The notes: generated by a model not told the origin, from the letters alone. 64,000 bases of DNA from an uncultured Pelagimonas sp. (GCF_947498515.1 NZ_CANMKO010000003.1:434001-498000); one strand, 5' to 3'; counted from the first letter of the stretch, positions 53,824-63,810 are shown. Made by a program: numbers and translations.

Positions 53824-55104
53824 ATGAAAAAAACAATCTTGACCGCAGGCGCGGTCGCCCTAACTGCATCAGCGGCATCAGCCGCAGGCATCGAACGAAC
53901 TGCAAACGACTATGGCGTCCTGTTCCAAGACGGTGATCAGGCCAATGTATCTATCAGCATCGTCAATCCGACGATTTCAGGTAAATATACAGATGAAGTT
54001 CGCGGTGCGGGCCGTAACTTGGGTGTTGATGGCGGGGGTAAGAAATCCTCTGGCAACATGGCCAACTCATATGTTTCGGTTTCAGCATCTTACAAAAAAG
54101 ACTTCGGGGAAAACCTATCATTTGGCCTTTTCCTTTCGGATGGCTACGGGGCAGACGCCTCTTATGAGGAAGGGTTTTATACCGGTCTGACGGCTGATTG
54201 GGATAGCAATCAGGTATCTGCAATTTTGCGGTATGGAATTAGTGATCGCATCAGCGTTTACGGCGGTCCTCGCTATGTCAAAAGCTCGGCGGATATTGCA
54301 ATCCCGGGTCAATTCTTTGCCGCAAGTGCTGCTACGTCGGCTCAAGACGCGCAAACGGCCATTGCCGCATTGACCGCAGCAGGTGCGCCAGCTGATCACC
54401 CAGATTTACTTCTTGCCCAAGCCGGTCTTGCACGTGCTGGTGCCGTTTTGGCAGGATACGCAGCAAACCCAGACGCCTTTAACTACACTGCTGAGGGTGA
54501 AGAAAGCGGTGACTGGGGTTACGTGTTGGGTGCGGCTTATGAAATCCCGGATATCGCGCTTCGTGTTGCTTTAACATACGAAAGCTCAATCACGCACGAG
54601 TTTGATACCACCGAAGTATTGACCGGGTTTGGTATTTTGGGCGCAAAATCCAAAACAAAAGTGGAAATGCCACAATCGGTCAAGCTTGATTTTCAAACAG
54701 GTGTTGCAAAGGATACTTTGGTATTCGGTAGCGTAAAATGGACGGAGTGGTCCAAATGGGAAGTGCGCACGGAGCAATACGAAGAGATCACCGGAAGCGA
54801 AATCACCGGCTTTGACAATGACGTGATCACTTGGCGTTTGGGTGTCGGTCGGAAATTCAACGAACAAGCCTCCGGTTTCGCGCAAGTTCGCTATGAAAAA
54901 GCAGATGGCGGCGAAGCGTCACGTCTTGCGCCAACCGACGGCATGCTCGCCTTTGGCTTGGGTGGCCAGTATACAAATGACAACGTGAGCATGCGCGGTG
55001 GCATCGAATATGTAAAACTCGGCGATGCCGAGGTTGCAGACGGAAGCAAATTCGAAGGCAACTCAGCATTTGGTTTTGGACTATCGGTTAAAATGACGTT
55101 CTAA
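53824..55104 (+). CDS. FadL/OmpP1-type outer-membrane transporter
   Basis: Protein of 426 residues with a signal peptide ending at ASAAG. The N-terminal segment IERTANDYGVLFQDGDQA matches the FadL hatch region. Many beta strands follow, and the chain ends in FGFGLSVKMTF with a C-terminal Phe. FadL proteins carry long-chain fatty acids or other hydrophobic compounds across the outer membrane. An Ala-rich loop insertion (about 160-215) is unusual. Single gene between its own operator-like site and a terminator. Confidence 0.88.
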   Translation: MKKTILTAGAVALTASAASAAGIERTANDYGVLFQDGDQANVSISIVNPTISGKYTDEVRGAGRNLGVDGGGKKSSGNMANSYVSVSASYKKDFGENLSFGLFLSDGYGADASYEEGFYTGLTADWDSNQVSAILRYGISDRISVYGGPRYVKSSADIAIPGQFFAASAATSAQDAQTAIAALTAAGAPADHPDLLLAQAGLARAGAVLAGYAANPDAFNYTAEGEESGDWGYVLGAAYEIPDIALRVALTYESSITHEFDTTEVLTGFGILGAKSKTKVEMPQSVKLDFQTGVAKDTLVFGSVKWTEWSKWEVRTEQYEEITGSEITGFDNDVITWRLGVGRKFNEQASGFAQVRYEKADGGEASRLAPTDGMLAFGLGGQYTNDNVSMRGGIEYVKLGDAEVADGSKFEGNSAFGFGLSVKMTF

Positions 55105-55126
55105 ACCCTCTGAACACAAAACATCG

Positions 55127-55157
55127 ACGCCCTGGGACACTGTTTCGGGGCGTTTTT
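55127..55157 (+). terminator. Terminator after the FadL-like gene
   Basis: ACGCCC pairs with GGGCGT across a 15-base loop, followed by TTTTT. Confidence 0.6.
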
Positions 55158-55331
55158 CGTGGATGACGCCAAAAAGCTGATCCACCACGCAAGGCAAATG
55201 GAAATGCTTTCCCTGTTCCTCGCTTAAAGCTTTGGGAAAATCGATCTAGCTTATCCGCGCAAAAGCCAGGGTTTGACCTCACCGGCTCAGACGCGTAATT
55301 CAAGGGGAACACACGCCGCAAGGGGTTGAGA

Positions 55332-56195
55332 ATGCGATATAACACCGAACACGACTGGAACAACGCCGCACAGAAACGCGTTGTGATTTTTGCCATGTCA
55401 GGACTTGGAAAAACCACCGTGTCCAACCTGTTGCGCGACAGCGGTGACTGGTTCCATTATTCAGTCGATTACCGCATTGGCACCCGATATATGGGCGAAT
55501 ACATTGCCGACAACGCCAAGCGTGAAGCAATGAAAAACCCGTTTTTGCGCCAATTGCTGATGTCTGACTCAATCTATCTCGGGTCGAACATCAGTTTTGA
55601 CAACCTGACTCCTGTCTCGACCTATCTTGGCAAACCCGGTTGCGCCGATCGTGGTGGGATGGCGATGGATGAATACCAACGTCGGCAGGCCCAGTTTGAA
55701 CACGCCGAGCGTCAGGCGCTTTTGGATACGGAGTATTTCATATCCCGCGCTCAGGACCTGTATGGGTACCCACATTTTGTTTGCGACACTGGCGGGTCAA
55801 TTTGTGAATGGGTTGATCCCCATGATCGCAACGATCCGATTTTGACCGCCCTGTCGGCCCAATCGCAAATGGTTTGGATCAAGGGAAGCGAAGATCACAC
55901 CGAAGAGCTTATTCGCCGTTTTGACAAAGACCCCAAACCGATGGCCTACCAGCCAGCGTTTTTAGAGACCGCTTGGGCAGATTATCTTGCACAAAACGAC
56001 CTAAACGAGGCTGAGGTTGACCCGGATGCCTTTATTCGCTGGACCTATGCCAAGGCTTTGGCACATCGCCAGCCCCGATATCAAGCTATGGCTGACAATT
56101 GGGGCATCACCGTCGAAGCCTCTGACATGGCCACGGTGCGCGATGCCAAAGATTTTACCGCTGTGATTGGGTCAAACATCGCAAAAACCGACTAG
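55332..56195 (+). CDS. P-loop ATPase of unknown function
   Basis: Protein of 287 residues with a single P-loop, AMSGLGKTT (about residues 21-29), followed by helical, acidic sequence without other recognised motifs. Similar proteins are annotated only as ATPases in Rhodobacterales. The kinase-like layout (P-loop at the start, CDTGGSICEW in the middle) suggests a nucleotide or metabolite kinase. The ATG at 55332 follows AGGGG. It precedes metA by 61 bases on the same strand. Confidence 0.8.
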   Translation: MRYNTEHDWNNAAQKRVVIFAMSGLGKTTVSNLLRDSGDWFHYSVDYRIGTRYMGEYIADNAKREAMKNPFLRQLLMSDSIYLGSNISFDNLTPVSTYLGKPGCADRGGMAMDEYQRRQAQFEHAERQALLDTEYFISRAQDLYGYPHFVCDTGGSICEWVDPHDRNDPILTALSAQSQMVWIKGSEDHTEELIRRFDKDPKPMAYQPAFLETAWADYLAQNDLNEAEVDPDAFIRWTYAKALAHRQPRYQAMADNWGITVEASDMATVRDAKDFTAVIGSNIAKTD

Positions 56196-56256
56196 TGCCT
56201 TGTTCGGTTGCCTCCAGTCACATATCTAGAGCATTCATTCTGTTAGGATAAATCCA

Positions 56257-57207
56257 ATGCCCATCAAACTGCCCTCTGACTTGCCCGCCTTCGACGTTCT
56301 CACGAACGAAGGTGTCATGGTCATGTCCGAGGATGCAGCGTCGCGGCAAGATATCCGCCCCTTGCGCATTGGGTTGTTGAACCTGATGCCCAAGAAAATC
56401 CAGACCGAGAACCAGTTTGCCCGGTTGATCGGCGCAACCCCGTTGCAAATTGAGCTGTCGCTTATTCGGATGAGTGAACACCAGACCCGCAACACAGCCG
56501 CCGAACATATGGAGGCTTTTTACCGTCCGTTTTCCGAAGTTCTTGCCAGTGGTGAGAAATTCGACGGGCTCATCATCACCGGCGCTCCAATTGAACAAAT
56601 GCCTTTCGAACAAGTGACTTACTGGGAAGAGTTAAAGCAAGTCTTTGATTGGACTCAGACGCATGTCCTGTCGACTTTCGGCGTGTGCTGGGGCGGGATG
56701 GCGATGCTCTACCATTTCCATGGCGTCGAAAAACATATTCTGGATGCCAAGGCCTTTGGCTGTATCCGACATCGCAATGACGAACCGGCTTCTCCCTACT
56801 TGCGTGGTTTTTCCGACGATATGGTGATCCCTGTGTCGCGCTGGACCGAATTGAAGCGTGATGAAATCAGCGCCGCCGGTTTGCCGATCCTTATCGATTC
56901 TGACCAAACGGGCCCCTGCCTTGTTGAGGATCCAGATCATCGAGCGCTCTATATTTTCAACCATCTGGAATATGACAGCGGCACCTTGAAAGAGGAATAC
57001 GACCGGGATGTCGCGGCCGGCAAACCGATCAATGTACCGGCCAATTACTATCCCGACGATGACCCATCGCAACCGCCACAGAACCGGTGGCGCAGCCATG
57101 CGCATCTGCTCTACTGCAACTGGATCAACGAAATCTACCAGACCACGCCGTTCAAAATGTCAGATATCGGGCTGAAAACGAAAGATCGGCGGTCTTCGGG
57201 GGCATAA
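56257..57207 (+). CDS. metA: Homoserine O-acyltransferase (MetA family), predicted acetyltransferase
   Basis: First committed step of methionine synthesis from homoserine. The length is 316 residues. The catalytic Cys144 lies in [10 protein letters not shown]. The selectivity residue, corresponding to E. coli Gly111, is Glu113 in [13 protein letters not shown]. In this family Glu there goes with acetyl-CoA and Gly with succinyl-CoA, so acetyl-CoA is predicted. The short upstream gap shows no SAM-II-like riboswitch. The trans-sulfuration enzyme at 10692 could act downstream. Confidence 0.93.
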   Translation: MPIKLPSDLPAFDVLTNEGVMVMSEDAASRQDIRPLRIGLLNLMPKKIQTENQFARLIGATPLQIELSLIRMSEHQTRNTAAEHMEAFYRPFSEVLASGEKFDGLIITGAPIEQMPFEQVTYWEELKQVFDWTQTHVLSTFGVCWGGMAMLYHFHGVEKHILDAKAFGCIRHRNDEPASPYLRGFSDDMVIPVSRWTELKRDEISAAGLPILIDSDQTGPCLVEDPDHRALYIFNHLEYDSGTLKEEYDRDVAAGKPINVPANYYPDDDPSQPPQNRWRSHAHLLYCNWINEIYQTTPFKMSDIGLKTKDRRSSGA

Positions 57208-57273
57208 CCAGCACGATTTGCGTTATTCGCCTAACCATCACATAGTGATAGGTAAATATAACAAGGAGCAGTC

Positions 57274-58143
57274 ATGACCCTGCCTTTTGATGGTGCGATT
57301 TCGTCTTATTACAAGGATGTCGCCCCCAAAAAGATACGCGATTCTATCGCTTCGGCGGACAAGGACGACATACTCGACCCGTCTTTTCCCTATGCCCAGC
57401 AAATGAAACGCAAGGCCTATGACCGGGACATGGAGGCTTTGCAGATCGAGCTTGTCAAACTGCAGGCCTGGGCCAAAGAAAGCGGCGAACGGATCGCCAT
57501 TGTTTTTGAAGGGCGTGATGCGGCGGGCAAAGGCGGAACCATTAGCCGTTTTCGCACCAATCTGAACCCGCGTGGCGCGCGGGTTGTTGCCCTGTCAAAA
57601 CCAACGGAAACCGAACGCAGCCAATGGTACTTTCAACGCTATATCGACCATCTGCCATCGGGTGGAGAAGCCGTTTTCTTTGACCGCAGCTGGTACAACC
57701 GCGGTGTTGTGGAACACGTGTTTGACTTTTGCAGCCCGAACCAGCGCACACATTTTTTCACCCAGACACCTGACTTTGAAAACATGTTGGTGGATGAGGG
57801 CATTCATCTCTTCAAGTTCTGGCTCAATGTTGGACGCGCCGAACAATTGCGGCGGTTTCTAAAACGCGAGAGCGATCCGTTGAAACAGTGGAAACTGAGC
57901 TGGATTGACGTTGAGGGGCTTAACCGATGGGACGCCTATTCCGAGGCCATCCAAGAAACCCTTACGCGCACCCATTCCACCGCTACGCCATGGACGGTCA
58001 TTCGATCGGATGACAAGAAACGCGCACGATTGGCGGCCATTCGCCATGTCTTGAGCAAAATCGACTATGCCCAAAAAAATACTGATGTTGTCGGCGCTCC
58101 CGATGCAAAAATCTGTGGTGGGCCAGAGATTTGGGCGTCGTGA
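57274..58143 (+). CDS. ppk2: Polyphosphate kinase 2
   Basis: Transfers phosphate between polyphosphate and nucleotides. Walker A is [10 protein letters not shown] near residue 80, the second motif is [14 protein letters not shown], and [13 protein letters not shown]-like text follows ([18 protein letters not shown]). The length of 289 residues fits a single-domain class I PPK2. AAGGAG precedes the ATG. Polyphosphate metabolism connects it functionally, not by position, to the pst/pho genes. Confidence 0.94.
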   Translation: MTLPFDGAISSYYKDVAPKKIRDSIASADKDDILDPSFPYAQQMKRKAYDRDMEALQIELVKLQAWAKESGERIAIVFEGRDAAGKGGTISRFRTNLNPRGARVVALSKPTETERSQWYFQRYIDHLPSGGEAVFFDRSWYNRGVVEHVFDFCSPNQRTHFFTQTPDFENMLVDEGIHLFKFWLNVGRAEQLRRFLKRESDPLKQWKLSWIDVEGLNRWDAYSEAIQETLTRTHSTATPWTVIRSDDKKRARLAAIRHVLSKIDYAQKNTDVVGAPDAKICGGPEIWAS

Positions 58144-58168
58144 TCAATGATGTGGACCTTTAGCAAAC

Positions 58169-58786
58169 ATGCCTAAACGCGGCTACCATCACGGAAACCT
58201 CAGGCAAGCCCTTGTTGAGTCTGCGCTCACTCTTATCGAGAGCAAAGGCCCGACCGGGTTCACCTTGTCCGAGGCTGCCAAGCAAGCTGGCGTTACACCC
58301 GCCGCCGTTTACCGGCATTTTGCCGGGCGCGAGGATCTGATCGCTGAGGCCGCGCGTCAAGGATATGAGATTTTTGCCGATGTCATGCAGTTTGCCTATG
58401 ACAGCGGTCAACCTTCGGCCCTTGCGGCGTTTGAAGCAACGGGTCGGGCCTATCTCGCCTTTGCGCGCAAATACCCCGGCCACTATATTGCGATGTTTGA
58501 AAGCGGTATCAGCGTCAATCACTCCCCGGAGCTGGCGGCGATTTCATCCAAAGCGCGCGGCGTTCTGGAAAGAGCGGCAGCCGAGCTTTCGGAACACATC
58601 CCACCAGAGAAACGCCCGCCTCCGGCGATGTTTTCGGCGCATATTTGGGCGCTAAGCCACGGGGTTGTCGAATTGTTTGCCCGGAACTCACCGGGAACCC
58701 AAGCCCCCTTTCCACCAGAAGACCTTTTGGAAACTGGTATCGGGGTGTACCTGCGTGGGCTTGGATTGATCGCACCAGACAAGTGA
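58169..58786 (+). CDS. TetR-family transcriptional regulator
   Basis: Protein of 205 residues. The N-terminal helix-turn-helix is YHHGNLRQALVESALTLIE with GFTLSEAAKQAGVTPAAVYR. The C-terminal ligand domain includes AHIWALSHGVVELF, typical of the WHG-type TetR subgroup. It starts 25 bases after ppk2 on the same strand. Target and ligand are unknown. Confidence 0.9.
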   Translation: MPKRGYHHGNLRQALVESALTLIESKGPTGFTLSEAAKQAGVTPAAVYRHFAGREDLIAEAARQGYEIFADVMQFAYDSGQPSALAAFEATGRAYLAFARKYPGHYIAMFESGISVNHSPELAAISSKARGVLERAAAELSEHIPPEKRPPPAMFSAHIWALSHGVVELFARNSPGTQAPFPPEDLLETGIGVYLRGLGLIAPDK

Positions 58787-58811
58787 ACCGCCAAAGCTTA
58801 ATCTCATATCA

Positions 58812-58840
58812 AAAAAGGCCGCCCAAACAGGCGGCCTTTT
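58812..58840. terminator. Bidirectional terminator between the TetR gene and rpsI
   Basis: AAAAGGCCGCC and GGCGGCCTTTT form an eleven-pair hairpin with A and T runs on both sides, between convergent genes. Confidence 0.92.
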
Positions 58841-58860
58841 GAATTGGTATGAAACGCGAA

Positions 58861-59349
58861 TTAGCGCTTCGAGAACTGGAATGAACGACGCGCTTTGCGC
58901 TTACCGTATTTCTTACGCTCAACAACACGGCTGTCACGGGTCAGGAAGCCTGCCGCTTTCAGCGCGCCGCGCAAGGAGGGATCGTACAGCTGCAGGGCTT
59001 TGGAGATACCGTGCTTGACCGCGCCGGCCTGACCAGACAGGCCACCACCTTTGACGGTTGCATAGACGTCGAATTCACCGTCGCGACCAGCAACGGTGAA
59101 CGGCTGGCGCAGGATCATCTGCAGAACTGGACGGGCAAAATACTTGTCCATGTCACGGCCGTTTACGGTTACTTTACCGGAACCTGGCTTGATCCAAACA
59201 CGGGCAACAGCGTCTTTACGCTTGCCTGTGGCATAGGAACGGCCCAGTTCGTCACGAACGGGTTCACGAGGAGCAACAACTTCGGCTTCTGCGGTTTCGA
59301 CACCTGCAACACCGGCCAGCTCTTCCAAGGAATTGATCTGATCTGACAT
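58861..59349 (-). CDS. rpsI: 30S ribosomal protein S9
   Basis: Ribosomal protein of 162 residues ending in [11 protein letters not shown], the tail that reaches the P-site t[24 protein letters not shown] and [17 protein letters not shown] are diagnostic. An N-terminal extension of about 35 acidic residues is common in alphaproteobacteria. Follows rplM by three bases. Confidence 0.96.
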   Translation of the reverse strand: MSDQINSLEELAGVAGVETAEAEVVAPREPVRDELGRSYATGKRKDAVARVWIKPGSGKVTVNGRDMDKYFARPVLQMILRQPFTVAGRDGEFDVYATVKGGGLSGQAGAVKHGISKALQLYDPSLRGALKAAGFLTRDSRVVERKKYGKRKARRSFQFSKR

Positions 59350-59352
59350 CGT

Positions 59353-59811
59353 TTATACCCGCGTGTTTTTCTTGTTCATCGACTTGACGTCAAGCACTTC
59401 GGGGCTCTGGGCCTCGTGTGGGTGCTCGGCGCCGGCATAGACACGCAGGTTGGTCATGATCTGACGCGACAGGCGGTTGCCTGGCAGCATGCGCTTGACC
59501 GCCTGAGTGACAACACGCTCAGGGTGCTTGCCTTCGAGGATCTCGGCTTTGGTGCGCGATTTGATCCCACCCGGGTGACCGGTGTGCCAGTAGAAGTTTT
59601 CTTCGCGCTTCTTGCCGGTCATCTGGACTTTTTCAGCATTGATGACGATGACATTGTCACCACAATCCATGTGAGGCGTGAAAGAAGGCTTGTGCTTGCC
59701 GCGCAAGCGAACAGCGATAATCGAGGCAAGACGGCCCAGCACCACGCCTTCGGCGTCGATGATGATCCACTTCTTCTCGATATCTGCTGGTGTAGCAGAG
59801 AAGGTTTTCAT
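59353..59811 (-). CDS. rplM: 50S ribosomal protein L13
   Basis: Ribosomal protein of 152 residues starting [20 protein letters not shown], with [20 protein letters not shown] and [11 protein letters not shown]. First gene of the rplM-rpsI operon. Confidence 0.96.
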   Translation of the reverse strand: MKTFSATPADIEKKWIIIDAEGVVLGRLASIIAVRLRGKHKPSFTPHMDCGDNVIVINAEKVQMTGKKREENFYWHTGHPGGIKSRTKAEILEGKHPERVVTQAVKRMLPGNRLSRQIMTNLRVYAGAEHPHEAQSPEVLDVKSMNKKNTRV

Positions 59812-59879
59812 GGGTCTGTTTCCATTTCGATAAGCAAGGGCCGCGCCCCTTAAGGCCCGGCCCGAAATCCGATGGGCGG

Positions 59880-59907
59880 GTTATAAACGCCCCACAGGCA
59901 CAGTCAA
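59880..59907 (-). promoter_or_regulatory. rplM: Promoter of rplM-rpsI
   Basis: On the minus strand TTGACT (59902-59907) and TATAAC (59880-59885) are 16 bases apart, about 70 bases before rplM. A close match to the housekeeping consensus. Confidence 0.65.
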
Positions 59908-59985
59908 CGGCTAGTTTTCGCATTTATCCGTTATAAATCAATAGATTACAAATATGGTATTATTTTACCCCAACTTAATTGGGCC

Positions 59986-61407
59986 TTAAACAGTTATTCC
60001 GGCCTGAGGATTGTCCAAAAGCGCCCTAAGCCGCCCCATAGCCTCCTCGTAGGACCGCAAAGTCACCCCGGCATTGACCGCCATTCGAACCGCATGGGGT
60101 GCAAATCCGGTTCTGGGAACAAAATCCTCAGCGGTTCTCACCTGCACCCCCTTCGCCTCTGCCGCCTGAACAAAGGCGGATGCACGCCAACCATCCGGCA
60201 GTTGGAGCCAAAGGTAGGGAACATCATCATGCCAAGCGATGTCATAGCCGCCAAGCGCGTTGACGGCGGCATGTATATACTGTCGCATTTCCTGGCGAAT
60301 GCGATCCATAACATCATGCGTTTCGGGGCGGCCCAATAGATCTTCGATCACATATGTCAGAGGCTGCGCTAATCCAAAATGCCCATGCACCGCGGTCTGT
60401 CGCAAAGCCTGTCTGTATTTCTTGGGAGCAACAACGAACCCGACGCGCAACGACGGAGTAAAGGATTTGGAAATGGACGTGATGAACCACCCCAACTCGG
60501 GCAGCAAAGCGCGATATGTCGGGCAGTTGGCGTCGGGTAAACGATAGGACTCATCTTCGATCATATGAAGGTTAACGCGTTTGGCCACCTTCGCGATGTT
60601 ACGACGCCGTTCAAGCGGTGTTGTGAGCCCGGTCGGATTGTGTACATCGGGACAGGTACAAAGCACTTGCGCGTCGTGCTTACGCGCCAATCTCTCTAGC
60701 TCCTCTGGTACAATACCCTGATCATCCATCGGGACTGGAACGACCTCGGCTCTCAACAAACGCGCAGCACGGCGAAAACCGGGGTAAGACAGCTCTTCGA
60801 CAAGAATGACAGGATGCGGCCCCTTGAGCACGGTTTGCAGAATAAGCATCAAGCCGTTTTGGCTTCCATGAGAAAGGACCATATCCTTGTCAGACACCGG
60901 CCCAAGATCTGTATCGGTCAACCATCGAAGTGCGGCGCGCTGCGCGCCATATTCGCTCGCACTTCCTGGGTAAGACAAGAGATCAACATTTGGATCATTG
61001 GCCATTTTTGCTAGGCTTTGGTTGATCAAATTCACCTGCCCCAAATCGGGAAGGGTTGGTGAAAAGAGGCTAACGATATCAGTATCAACCTTAGCTACAT
61101 GCTTTTGCCATCGCCTATCGCGATCCGCATCACGGGGTGATCCTACTTCCGGTTCGGCCTGAGGTTCGGCAACAAAAGTCCCCCGCCCGACCTCGGCTGA
61201 TAAAACCCCGTCATCCGTCAAAACGGTATAGGCCCGTGCGACCGTTCCGGGTGTGATCTGTAGTTGCCACGCTAGGTCCCGAACCGGCGGAAGCTTCTCA
61301 GAAACACCCAAGACCCCGGTATCTATGGCCTGTCGAATGGCTTTGGCCACGGCCTGATATTTCGGACCTTGAAGGTTACTCTCGTAGAGGGATTTAATTG
61401 TACCCAT
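59986..61407 (-). CDS. MocR-type regulator (GntR helix-turn-helix fused to aminotransferase)
   Basis: Protein of 473 residues. The N-terminal GntR winged helix (about 10-80) has KLPPVRDLAWQLQITPGTVARAY. A class I aminotransferase-like domain follows with SHGSQNGLMLI, CPDVHNPTG and the PLP lysine in SISKSFTPSLRVGFV. MocR proteins sense PLP or its adducts. The ATG at 61407 is used, because the longer frame enters the divergent promoter. Divergent from the DUF1127 gene. Confidence 0.92.
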   Translation of the reverse strand: MGTIKSLYESNLQGPKYQAVAKAIRQAIDTGVLGVSEKLPPVRDLAWQLQITPGTVARAYTVLTDDGVLSAEVGRGTFVAEPQAEPEVGSPRDADRDRRWQKHVAKVDTDIVSLFSPTLPDLGQVNLINQSLAKMANDPNVDLLSYPGSASEYGAQRAALRWLTDTDLGPVSDKDMVLSHGSQNGLMLILQTVLKGPHPVILVEELSYPGFRRAARLLRAEVVPVPMDDQGIVPEELERLARKHDAQVLCTCPDVHNPTGLTTPLERRRNIAKVAKRVNLHMIEDESYRLPDANCPTYRALLPELGWFITSISKSFTPSLRVGFVVAPKKYRQALRQTAVHGHFGLAQPLTYVIEDLLGRPETHDVMDRIRQEMRQYIHAAVNALGGYDIAWHDDVPYLWLQLPDGWRASAFVQAAEAKGVQVRTAEDFVPRTGFAPHAVRMAVNAGVTLRSYEEAMGRLRALLDNPQAGITV

Positions 61408-61487
61408 TACAATGTTTCTCTCGATATCTAGCTGCGGGATATGTATTAGAACAATTAATGCAACACTCTGCATTGTGTCAATACAAT
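61397..61487. promoter_or_regulatory. Divergent promoter with two ATTGT-N-ACAAT sites
   Basis: ATTGT-N6-ACAAT (61472-61487) overlaps the -35 element (TTGACA on the minus strand, 61476-61481; -10 TTAATT 61453-61458, spacer 17) of the MocR gene. ATTGT-N7-ACAAT (61397-61413) covers its start codon. The pair suggests autoregulation by the MocR protein. Confidence 0.6.
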
Positions 61488-61502
61488 TTAAAGGATGATC
61501 CC

Positions 61503-61730
61503 ATGACACAGACCACGCTTCGCCCCGCCCTCGCCTATTTAGACGCCGCACGCAATGTGCCGACGCTGGCCGGTTTTGCGATCACGGCGGCGGTCTTGTT
61601 GACGAAATGGAGCATCCGACAGCGCACGCGAACCGCCCTCTATCATCTGAGTGACGATCAATTGCGCGACATTGGTGTGAGCCTCGATCAAGCCAAGACC
61701 GAAGCACAGCGTCATTTCTGGCAAGGCTAA
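61503..61730 (+). CDS. DUF1127 small protein
   Basis: Protein of 75 residues ending in the DUF1127 signature YHLSDDQLRDIGVSLDQAKTEA. One hydrophobic segment lies at about 20-35. Some DUF1127 proteins affect RNA turnover, phosphate or carbon metabolism in alphaproteobacteria. AAAGGA precedes the ATG. Probably controlled by the divergent MocR regulator. Confidence 0.88.
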   Translation: MTQTTLRPALAYLDAARNVPTLAGFAITAAVLLTKWSIRQRTRTALYHLSDDQLRDIGVSLDQAKTEAQRHFWQG

Positions 61731-61988
61731 CCCGTTTTTGGCAGCACTTCATCTCCAGTTGGACTGCCACACCGCGCCGCATCCCCGGCGCGTCACTTCC
61801 GGATGTGGAAAGGGCCCTATTCCCAACCACGTCCGGATTTTTGCGTCTTGGTGAACAAAACCTCTTGATCGACTCACGCACTCCCCATAAGTGAGCGACA
61901 CTTTCGGAACCGATCCCAACCCGAATTGTCTTTTGGGGGGCGCTAAGGAACCGACTGGAACGAACTGCTGGTAACGAAGGGGAGCGCC

Positions 61989-62498
61989 ATGAAAGACGCA
62001 GGCCTCTTCCAACTGGGGTACGGTCTGGAGACAGGCGCCCAAGAGGAAGACAAACGGGGATCCGTCCCTGCAAACGATCATGCACGCGATGTGCTTGATG
62101 AAAACCGCCACGACCATTTCATTCGCGAAGGTGACAGTATTTATGCTGGCAACCATGTGATTATTGAGGTGGTCAATGGTCATGGGCTTGATGATGAAAC
62201 GCGCATTCAAAATGCGTTTCGCAAAATCATAGAGGTCTGCGGTGCAACGCTTTTGCATATCCATACGCACAAGTTCAGCCCCCAAGGGGTAAGCGGCGTG
62301 GCTGTTCTGGCGGAAAGCCACATCAGTGTGCATACTTGGCCCGAAATCGGTTATGGCGCGTTTGACGTATTTATGTGTGGCGATGCCAAACCGTGGTTGG
62401 CAATTGACGTGCTCAAGGAGGCCTTTGGCACCCAAGATGTGCGTACAAAATCGCTCAAACGCGGCGAGGGTTTGATCACCGACGAGGTGGCGGCATGA
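61989..62498 (+). CDS. speD: S-adenosylmethionine decarboxylase proenzyme
   Basis: Makes decarboxylated SAM for polyamine synthesis. Self-cleavage between Glu109 and Ser110 in LAESHISVHTWPE gives the pyruvoyl group. The length is 169 residues; an N-terminal extension of about 40 residues precedes the core. ATGA overlap with speE. Little structure was seen in the 258 bases before it apart from CGCGCC-N8-GGCGCG near 61768-61790. Confidence 0.94.
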   Translation: MKDAGLFQLGYGLETGAQEEDKRGSVPANDHARDVLDENRHDHFIREGDSIYAGNHVIIEVVNGHGLDDETRIQNAFRKIIEVCGATLLHIHTHKFSPQGVSGVAVLAESHISVHTWPEIGYGAFDVFMCGDAKPWLAIDVLKEAFGTQDVRTKSLKRGEGLITDEVAA

Positions 62499-63349
62499 GC
62501 GATCAGCCGACTTGGATGCGCGAACCGCTGCACGCCGATTATGGGCAGAGCCTTCGGATTGACGAGTTGCTTTATGATAGCAAAACCGAACATCAGCGGT
62601 TGCGCGTGTTTCAAAACGGCACCTTTGGGCGCATTTTGACCCTCGACGACGTTGTTCAGACCACCGAAGGCGATAATTTCGTTTATCATGAAATGCTCAC
62701 CCATGTGCCAATCTTGGCCCATGGTGCGGCCAAGCGCGTGCTCATTATTGGCGGCGGGGATGGTGGCATGGCGCGTGAAGTTTTGCGCCACAAAAGCGTT
62801 GAACATGTCACCATGGTTGAGATCGACGCTGGCGTTGTGTCCTTCTCCAAAGACTACCTGCCGATGCTGAGCCAAGGGGCCTTTGAAGACCCGCGGCTTA
62901 ATCTAGTGATCGCCGATGGCGCTGCGTTTATGAAAGAGACGGATGCCAAATTTGACGTGATCATTGTCGATAGCACCGACCCAATCGGTCCCGGCGAAGT
63001 CTTATTTACCGACAGTTTCTATGGCCATGCCAAACGGGCAATGACGGATGGCGGCATTCTTGTCACTCAAAACGGTGTGCCGTTTATGCAGGGTGATGAG
63101 CTGACCAATACAATGCGCGCCTTTCAGGCGTTGTTCTCGGATGCGACCTGTTATTTGGCCACGGTGCCAACCTATGCCGGTGGGCCGATGGCCTTTGGCT
63201 GGGGCACCGACAGTGATGCGCGCCATGTGGCATTGGACGAGCTACAAACGCGTATGGCAGTGTCCGGCCTGAAACCCGATTACTACACCGCCGAGGTACA
63301 TAAGGCAGCGTTCGCCCTGCCCGGCTATGTCCAAAAACTAATCCCCTAA
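62495..63349 (+). CDS. speE: Spermidine synthase
   Basis: Aminopropyltransferase of 284 residues. It uses the decarboxylated SAM of speD. GGGDGGMAREVLRHKSVEHV is the SAM-type site, DSTDPIGPGEVLF the catalytic Asp region. Translationally coupled to speD. Confidence 0.95.
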   Translation: MSDQPTWMREPLHADYGQSLRIDELLYDSKTEHQRLRVFQNGTFGRILTLDDVVQTTEGDNFVYHEMLTHVPILAHGAAKRVLIIGGGDGGMAREVLRHKSVEHVTMVEIDAGVVSFSKDYLPMLSQGAFEDPRLNLVIADGAAFMKETDAKFDVIIVDSTDPIGPGEVLFTDSFYGHAKRAMTDGGILVTQNGVPFMQGDELTNTMRAFQALFSDATCYLATVPTYAGGPMAFGWGTDSDARHVALDELQTRMAVSGLKPDYYTAEVHKAAFALPGYVQKLIP

Positions 63350-63354
63350 AAAGC

Positions 63355-63376
63355 GCGAGGGGTTTTCACCCCTCGC
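63355..63376 (-). terminator. Terminator after the thioesterase gene
   Basis: GCGAGGGG-TTTTCA-CCCCTCGC is an eight-pair stem. On the minus strand it is followed by GCGCTTTTT, so it serves the thioesterase gene. It lies directly after speE as well. Confidence 0.65.
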
Positions 63377-63387
63377 CACATCCCATT

Positions 63388-63810
63388 TTATCGCTTTGGC
63401 GGCAGCGAATAGGTCAGCGACGCATGGGCCACGGGCTCCGCCTGCCCTTCGCTGAACAACAAAACATCCGTCACGCTAAGGGCCTTGCCCAACTTCAAGA
63501 CACGCGCCTCTGCCAAAACATCTGCGCCCGCCACCGGTTTGCGCATGAAATCAATGCTGCAATGAGTGGTGACGGCCAAGGCTTCGCGCCCGACACGCGC
63601 CATGGTCGCCACATAGGCCGCCACATCCGCGAGAGAAAACATCGCCGGGCCCGACACGGTACCGCCCGGCCGCAGATGTTTTTCATCGGCAAACAACCGC
63701 ATCACCAAAAGTTCTTCGTCCAACCGATCAATGCCAAACATCCCCTCAACCTGTGGGAAAACTTCTTTTAAAAAGCTGCCCATCTCTGCGGCATCAACGA
63801 CAATCTGCAT
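63388..63810 (-). CDS. PaaI-type hotdog thioesterase family protein
   Basis: Protein of 140 residues with a hotdog fold. GTVSGPAMFSLADVAAYVATMA is the typical active-site helix, and TTHCSIDFMRKPVAGADVLAEA follows. Probably a thioesterase for acyl-CoA or a similar compound. Divergent from an enoyl-CoA hydratase gene, which supports an acyl-CoA link. Confidence 0.87.
   Translation of the reverse strand: MQIVVDAAEMGSFLKEVFPQVEGMFGIDRLDEELLVMRLFADEKHLRPGGTVSGPAMFSLADVAAYVATMARVGREALAVTTHCSIDFMRKPVAGADVLAEARVLKLGKALSVTDVLLFSEGQAEPVAHASLTYSLPPKR

Noticed and set aside
56196-56256. SAM-II type riboswitch before metA
   Set aside because: SAM-II elements often precede metA in alphaproteobacteria, but this 61-base gap lacks the expected conserved core and pairings.
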